In this document: positions 60,247 to 64,000 of the stretch, one piece after another
Position numbering within the stretch: the first letter of the stretch is position 1
Layout of the letters: every line of letters begins with the position of its first letter
Source: Deinococcus sp. AB2017081
GTDB taxonomy: Bacteria; Deinococcota; Deinococci; Deinococcales; Deinococcaceae
NCBI RefSeq assembly: GCF_034440735.1
Contig: NZ_CP140098.1
Coordinates: 1,171,501-1,235,500, forward strand
Reading direction: 5' to 3'
DNA length: 64,000 nucleotides
Made by a program: the position numbers and the translations under genes
Notes under the pieces: generated by a model
The model's input: only the letters and a program-made list of their open reading frames with translations
Database searches by the model: none
Told to the model about the DNA's origin: nothing

Positions 60247-61145
60247 GCGGTCACGTCCTGGTGGGCGGTGGGGGCGGTGAGGCTCAGGAAGGCGTCCTCC
60301 AGGCTGGCGCGGCTGACCTCCAGCTCGGTGAAGGGGGTGTCCTGCCGGATCAGGGTGGTCAGCAGCACTTCAGGTGTGCGGGTGCGCAGGTCGGCGTGCC
60401 CACGGGCGTCCACGGCCGCGCTGTCCACGCCCGGCAGCCGCTGGAGTTCCGCCAGCACGAGGTCGGAGGTGAAGCGCACCCGTGCCCCGCCCGCCTGCGA
60501 GCGCAGCTGCTCGGGCGTACCGTCGGCCAGCACCGCGCCCGCGTTCATCACGACCACGCGATCCGCGGCTCGCTCGGCCTCCTCCAGATAGTGTGTGGTG
60601 AGCAGGATGGTGCGGCCCGCCGCCTTCAGATCGTCCATCGCGGCCCAGAACGCCGCTCTGCTCTGCGCGTCCATGCCGGTCGTCGGCTCGTCGATCAGCA
60701 GCACCTCGGGGTTGCCCACCACCGCCAGCGCGAACGCCAGCCGCCGCTTCTGCCCGCCGGACAGCGTGCCCGCCCGGCGGGTCGCTACGCTGCCCAGGTC
60801 GGCCAGGGCCAGCGCCTGCTCCACGGCCAGCGGGGCTGGATAGAAGCGGGCGAACAGGGTCACGGCCTCCTGCACCGTCAGCGCGGGGGGCAGGGCACTC
60901 TCCTGCGGCATCGAGCCTACGCGGCGGCGCACGTCGTCCTGGCGGGGGTTGCCGCCCAGCACGCGCACCTGCCCCGCCGTGGGGGCCCCCAGCCCCAGCA
61001 TCAGCGAGATGGCGGTCGTCTTGCCGGCCCCGTTCGGCCCCAGCAGGGCGGTCAGTTCCCCGGCGCGGATGTCCAGGGACAGGCCGCGCAGCGCCGCCAC
61101 CTTCCCGAAGGTCTTGTCCACGTCCGTCAGCTCGATCGCGTTCAT
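60243..61145 (-). CDS. ABC transporter ATPase (CcmA/DrrA-type)
   Basis: The 300-residue ATPase has Walker [11 protein letters not shown]-loop MPQES, signature LSGGQKRRLAFALAV, Walker B LLIDEPTTGMD and the switch His in TTHYLEEAE. The C-terminal about 75 residues form the extension common in DrrA-type exporters. It opens a leftward operon: ATPase, permease, DUF1349, kinase, regulator. No clear promoter or binding site is visible before the ATG at 61145. Confidence 0.93.
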   Translation of the reverse strand: MNAIELTDVDKTFGKVAALRGLSLDIRAGELTALLGPNGAGKTTAISLMLGLGAPTAGQVRVLGGNPRQDDVRRRVGSMPQESALPPALTVQEAVTLFARFYPAPLAVEQALALADLGSVATRRAGTLSGGQKRRLAFALAVVGNPEVLLIDEPTTGMDAQSRAAFWAAMDDLKAAGRTILLTTHYLEEAERAADRVVVMNAGAVLADGTPEQLRSQAGGARVRFTSDLVLAELQRLPGVDSAAVDARGHADLRTRTPEVLLTTLIRQDTPFTELEVSRASLEDAFLSLTAPTAHQDVTA

Positions 61146-61271
61146 GGGGGTATGGTCGCGGTTCTGGCGGCGGCGGCCCAGTGCCGCGTGTCAGGTGTGC
61201 GGGGTGACAGGTGTCATGTGGTGCAGGGCAGCGCGGAAAACCACTCCCCGCCCCGGAGTACACTTCTCCTC

Positions 61272-61982
61272 ATGTTGTTGTATGGGCGAAATCCGGTGCT
61301 GGAAGCACTGAAAGACGGTCGCGTGACCGAGGTGCTGGTCGCCCGTGGCGTCGAGGACGCCTTCATCCGCGAACTCAAGGCGACCGGGGTTCATATCCGC
61401 TGGGGCGCACGGATCGAACTCGACCAGCTCGCGGGCACCACCGCCCACCAGGGCGTCATGGCCGAGGTGGAAGACCTGGCGTGGGCCAGCGTGGACGACA
61501 TCCTCGACCGGGCCGAACAGAAGGGCGAGCCGCTGGTCATCGTGCTGCTCGACGGCATCACCGATCCGCGCAACTTCGGCGCGATCATCCGCAGCGCCGA
61601 GGTGCTGGGGGCCCACGGCGTGGTCGTCGAGGAGCGCCGCAGCGCCCCGCTGTCGCCGGTGGTCGCCAAGACCGCCGCCGGAGCCACGTCGTTCCTGCCG
61701 GTGGCGCAGACGAAGAACCTGCCCCGGCTGATCGATCAGCTCAAGGCCGACGGCGTGTGGGTCTACGGCGCCGCCGGCGAGGCCGCCCAGCCCATCGGCA
61801 GGGTCGATTTCTCCGGAAAGGTCGCCGTGGTCATCGGGGCCGAGGGCGAGGGCATGCGCCGTCTCGTGCGCGAGAAATGCGATGTGCTGGTCAGCATCCC
61901 CACCCGTGGGCAGGTGCAGAGCCTGAATGCCTCGGTGGCCGCCGGCATCCTGCTGTACGAAGTGACGCGGGGCCGCGCATGA
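61272..61982 (+). CDS. rlmB: 23S rRNA (guanosine-2'-O-)-methyltransferase RlmB (SpoU family)
   Basis: The 236-residue SpoU methyltransferase 2'-O-methylates a ribose in 23S rRNA. YGRNPVLEAL starts the N-terminal substrate domain; LLDGITDPRNFGAIIRSAE is motif I with the catalytic-type Asn-Arg region, VIGAEGEGMRRL is motif II, and IPTRGQVQSLNASVAAGILLYE is motif III of the trefoil-knot fold. TrmH/TsnR relatives share these, but the N-terminal motif favours RlmB. TACACT (61259-61264) lies 7 nt before the ATG (leaderless). The next gene follows a 124-nt repeat leader. Confidence 0.92.
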   Translation: MLLYGRNPVLEALKDGRVTEVLVARGVEDAFIRELKATGVHIRWGARIELDQLAGTTAHQGVMAEVEDLAWASVDDILDRAEQKGEPLVIVLLDGITDPRNFGAIIRSAEVLGAHGVVVEERRSAPLSPVVAKTAAGATSFLPVAQTKNLPRLIDQLKADGVWVYGAAGEAAQPIGRVDFSGKVAVVIGAEGEGMRRLVREKCDVLVSIPTRGQVQSLNASVAAGILLYEVTRGRA

Positions 61983-61993
61983 GCCGCACCTCA

Positions 61994-62104
61994 GGTGAGC
62001 CGGAGGCGAACCCGAATGCAAGGAGGATGAGAGACAGACCGAACTGGAGCGAGGGAAGACCAGGCCGATCTGTCCACGGCCTGTCCTGGAACCGCGGAGG
62101 TTCG
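61994..62104 (+). repeat. Intergenic leader repeat, copy A, before galM
   Basis: This about 111-bp sequence is closely similar to 46225-46336 on the other strand. Shared blocks are GGTGAGCCG-AGG-GAACCCGA, AACTGGAG and then GGCCGATCTGTCCAC with the following CTGTCCTGGAACCGCGGAGG. GAACC-GCGGA-GGTTC again shows the binding site GGAGG in a hairpin loop just before the ATG. Confidence 0.85.
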
Positions 62105-62106
62105 GT

Positions 62107-63003
62107 ATGACCCTGGAGATCCAGACGATCTCCAGTGAGGCCCTGACGCTGGACATCCTGCCCGGCGTGGGCGCGAGCGTGCTGAACCTGCGGGCGGCCT
62201 CGGGGCAGCCGGTCATGCGGCCGGTGGATGTGGCGGACGTGCAGACCAGTTCCCAGTGCGCGAGCTTCACGCTGCTGCCCTTCTCGAACCGCATCCGGGA
62301 CGCCCGGTTCACCTTCGGCGGCGCGGAGCACCAGCTGAAGGTCACGACGAAGGACGGCCTGACCCAGCATGGTGACGTCCGCAACCGTCCGTGGTCGGTC
62401 ACGCGGATCGCGGATACCCGGCTGCGCTGCGACTTCGACTCGCGCGATGTCGGGGACGTGAACTGGCCGTGGGCCTTTACCGCCCGCGTGGAGTATGCAC
62501 TGCACGGCCCGCACCTCGACACCTCGGTCACGCTGACCAACGTCGACACGGCGGCCATGCCGGCCGGGATGGGCCTGCACCCGTATTTCGTCCGTCACGC
62601 CGAGGGCGCCGATCCGCTCGTGTCCTTCGACGCCGCCCTGGCCTACGACACGGACGACCGGTCGCTGCCCACCGGGCCCGCCCGCCCCGTCCTGCCGGAC
62701 GAGGACTACCGCACGCCCGCGGCTGTCGGATCCCGCACCATCGACCGGACGTACACCGCGTGGGACGGGGTGGCGCACCTCGACTGGGGCACACGGGGCC
62801 TGACCCTCACGGCCGATGGCGTGTTCTCACACCTCGTCGTGTACACCGCGCCGGACGGCTCGCTGGCGCTGGAACCGACTACGCACGCCACAGACGCCTT
62901 CAACCTGGCTGCCCAGGGCGTGGGCGGCACCGACATGCGCGTTCTCGCGCCGGGTCAGAGCCTGGCGGGAGCCGTGCGGCTCACGCTCGAAGGTCGCTGG
63001 TAA
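62107..63003 (+). CDS. galM: Aldose 1-epimerase (GalM-like)
   Basis: The 298-residue mutarotase interconverts alpha and beta anomers of hexoses. SFTLLPFSNRIRDARFTF and GLTQHGDVRNRPW hold substrate Arg and the first active His, GMGLHPYF the catalytic His, and SLALEPTTHATDAFN the catalytic Glu. It resembles the YeaD/GalM branch. The ATG at 62107 uses the GGAGG in the repeated leader. Its 3' end overlaps the converging small gene by 23 nt. The sugar is not identifiable. Confidence 0.9.
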   Translation: MTLEIQTISSEALTLDILPGVGASVLNLRAASGQPVMRPVDVADVQTSSQCASFTLLPFSNRIRDARFTFGGAEHQLKVTTKDGLTQHGDVRNRPWSVTRIADTRLRCDFDSRDVGDVNWPWAFTARVEYALHGPHLDTSVTLTNVDTAAMPAGMGLHPYFVRHAEGADPLVSFDAALAYDTDDRSLPTGPARPVLPDEDYRTPAAVGSRTIDRTYTAWDGVAHLDWGTRGLTLTADGVFSHLVVYTAPDGSLALEPTTHATDAFNLAAQGVGGTDMRVLAPGQSLAGAVRLTLEGRW

Positions 63004-63217
63004 CGCTCGACCTCGCCAGCAGCGTTCCGGCCCGGTCGCGCAGTTCGAAACCCGGCCGGTCGCGCTGGGCAAGCCACCTCAGGGCGTCGAGCACGTCGTC
63101 GGTCTCGTGCAGCACCTCGGGCCGGTCGTCGCCCGTCCACAGGACGCGGTACGCCCTGGGCGTGGCGGGCGCTTCCCAGCGGCTGCCCGCATCCTCCTTC
63201 ACGAACGCTCTCGACAT
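62981..63217 (-). CDS. Small hypothetical protein
   Basis: The 78-residue protein begins SRAFVKEDAGSRWEAP and reads YRVLWTGDDRPEVLHETDDVLDALRWLAQRDRPGFELRDRAGTLLA. I recognise no family. A longer frame (to 63277) exists, but CATACT lies 6 nt before the ATG at 63217 and fits the leaderless pattern of this genome. Its stop overlaps the end of galM by 23 nt on the other strand. Confidence 0.65.
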   Translation of the reverse strand: MSRAFVKEDAGSRWEAPATPRAYRVLWTGDDRPEVLHETDDVLDALRWLAQRDRPGFELRDRAGTLLARSSVTSDLRA

Positions 63218-63298
63218 CCCTGGAGTATGTGGCCTGCTCATGCCACGCGTATTGGAGAACGGTGGCCTGTGCTTCATGCCCGTGCCGGCAGGCGGACG

Positions 63299-64000
<702 letters not shown>

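Overview
The window is a stretch of bacterial chromosome with very high GC (about two thirds or more by eye) and densely packed genes. It looks like a member of Deinococcus-Thermus, most likely a Deinococcus. The pointers are a LysN-type aminotransferase, a nicotinamide phosphoribosyltransferase (nadV) pathway, a HAIR (HspR) operator in front of dnaK, and above all gene starts: about two dozen genes have a TANNNT -10 box only 5-9 nt before the start codon and no ribosome binding site, the hallmark of leaderless mRNAs described for Deinococcus. I saw no rRNA, tRNA, CRISPR array, transposase or prophage.

Layout. 1-9.2 kb: truncated murA, a ribbon-helix-helix regulator, a LysM-NlpC/P60 wall hydrolase, an MFS exporter, hemC, an asparaginase, a zinc-ribbon coiled-coil protein, endonuclease III, mscL and a metY-like enzyme. 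9.2-14.1 kb: a membrane diguanylate cyclase, a TM2 protein, a methyltransferase, and a tetR-PEP mutase-like pair with a very clear operator. 14.1-19.4 kb: a seven-gene operon for NAD+ salvage and ADP-ribose chemistry (nadV, a lower-GC unknown gene, two small unknown proteins, a NADAR protein, pnuC, nadR). 19.5-25.6 kb: a G8-domain lipoprotein, a vanadium-haloperoxidase-type enzyme, a small secreted protein, and a 2,4-dienoyl-CoA reductase plus dienoyl-CoA-isomerase-like crotonase. 25.7-38.5 kb: a CHASE3 histidine kinase with an Rcp1-type regulator, lptB and a DUF3084 protein, an orphan sugar-binding protein, lysN-like, fba, a secreted unknown, a large subtilase and a CBS protein.

39.0-43.7 kb: the heat-shock operon dnaK-grpE-(VF530/ankyrin)-dnaJ. 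43.7-53.2 kb: a chitin/N-acetylglucosamine locus: chitinase, RpiR regulator, sugar ABC importer (binding protein and two permeases, no ATPase), a SIS isomerase/deaminase and NagZ. 53.2-64 kb: a carbamoylputrescine-type amidase, a TPR-AAA ATPase and TPR membrane protein, an ABC-2 transporter operon with a DesKR-like two-component system, rlmB, galM, and a truncated HtrA-like protease.

How parts fit together. The NAD operon can turn nicotinamide (NadV) or imported nicotinamide riboside (PnuC, NadR kinase) into NMN and then NAD+ (NadR adenylyltransferase), with a NADAR hydrolase alongside; it is the best candidate here for an under-described system. The chitinase and rpiR promoters, which face apart, both carry a TGAAAATTA element, so RpiR probably controls polymer degradation and uptake together. 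A roughly 110-bp intergenic repeat lies directly before both the SIS gene and galM and presents the ribosome binding site in a hairpin loop. Several gene ends carry long perfect stem-loops without U tracts.
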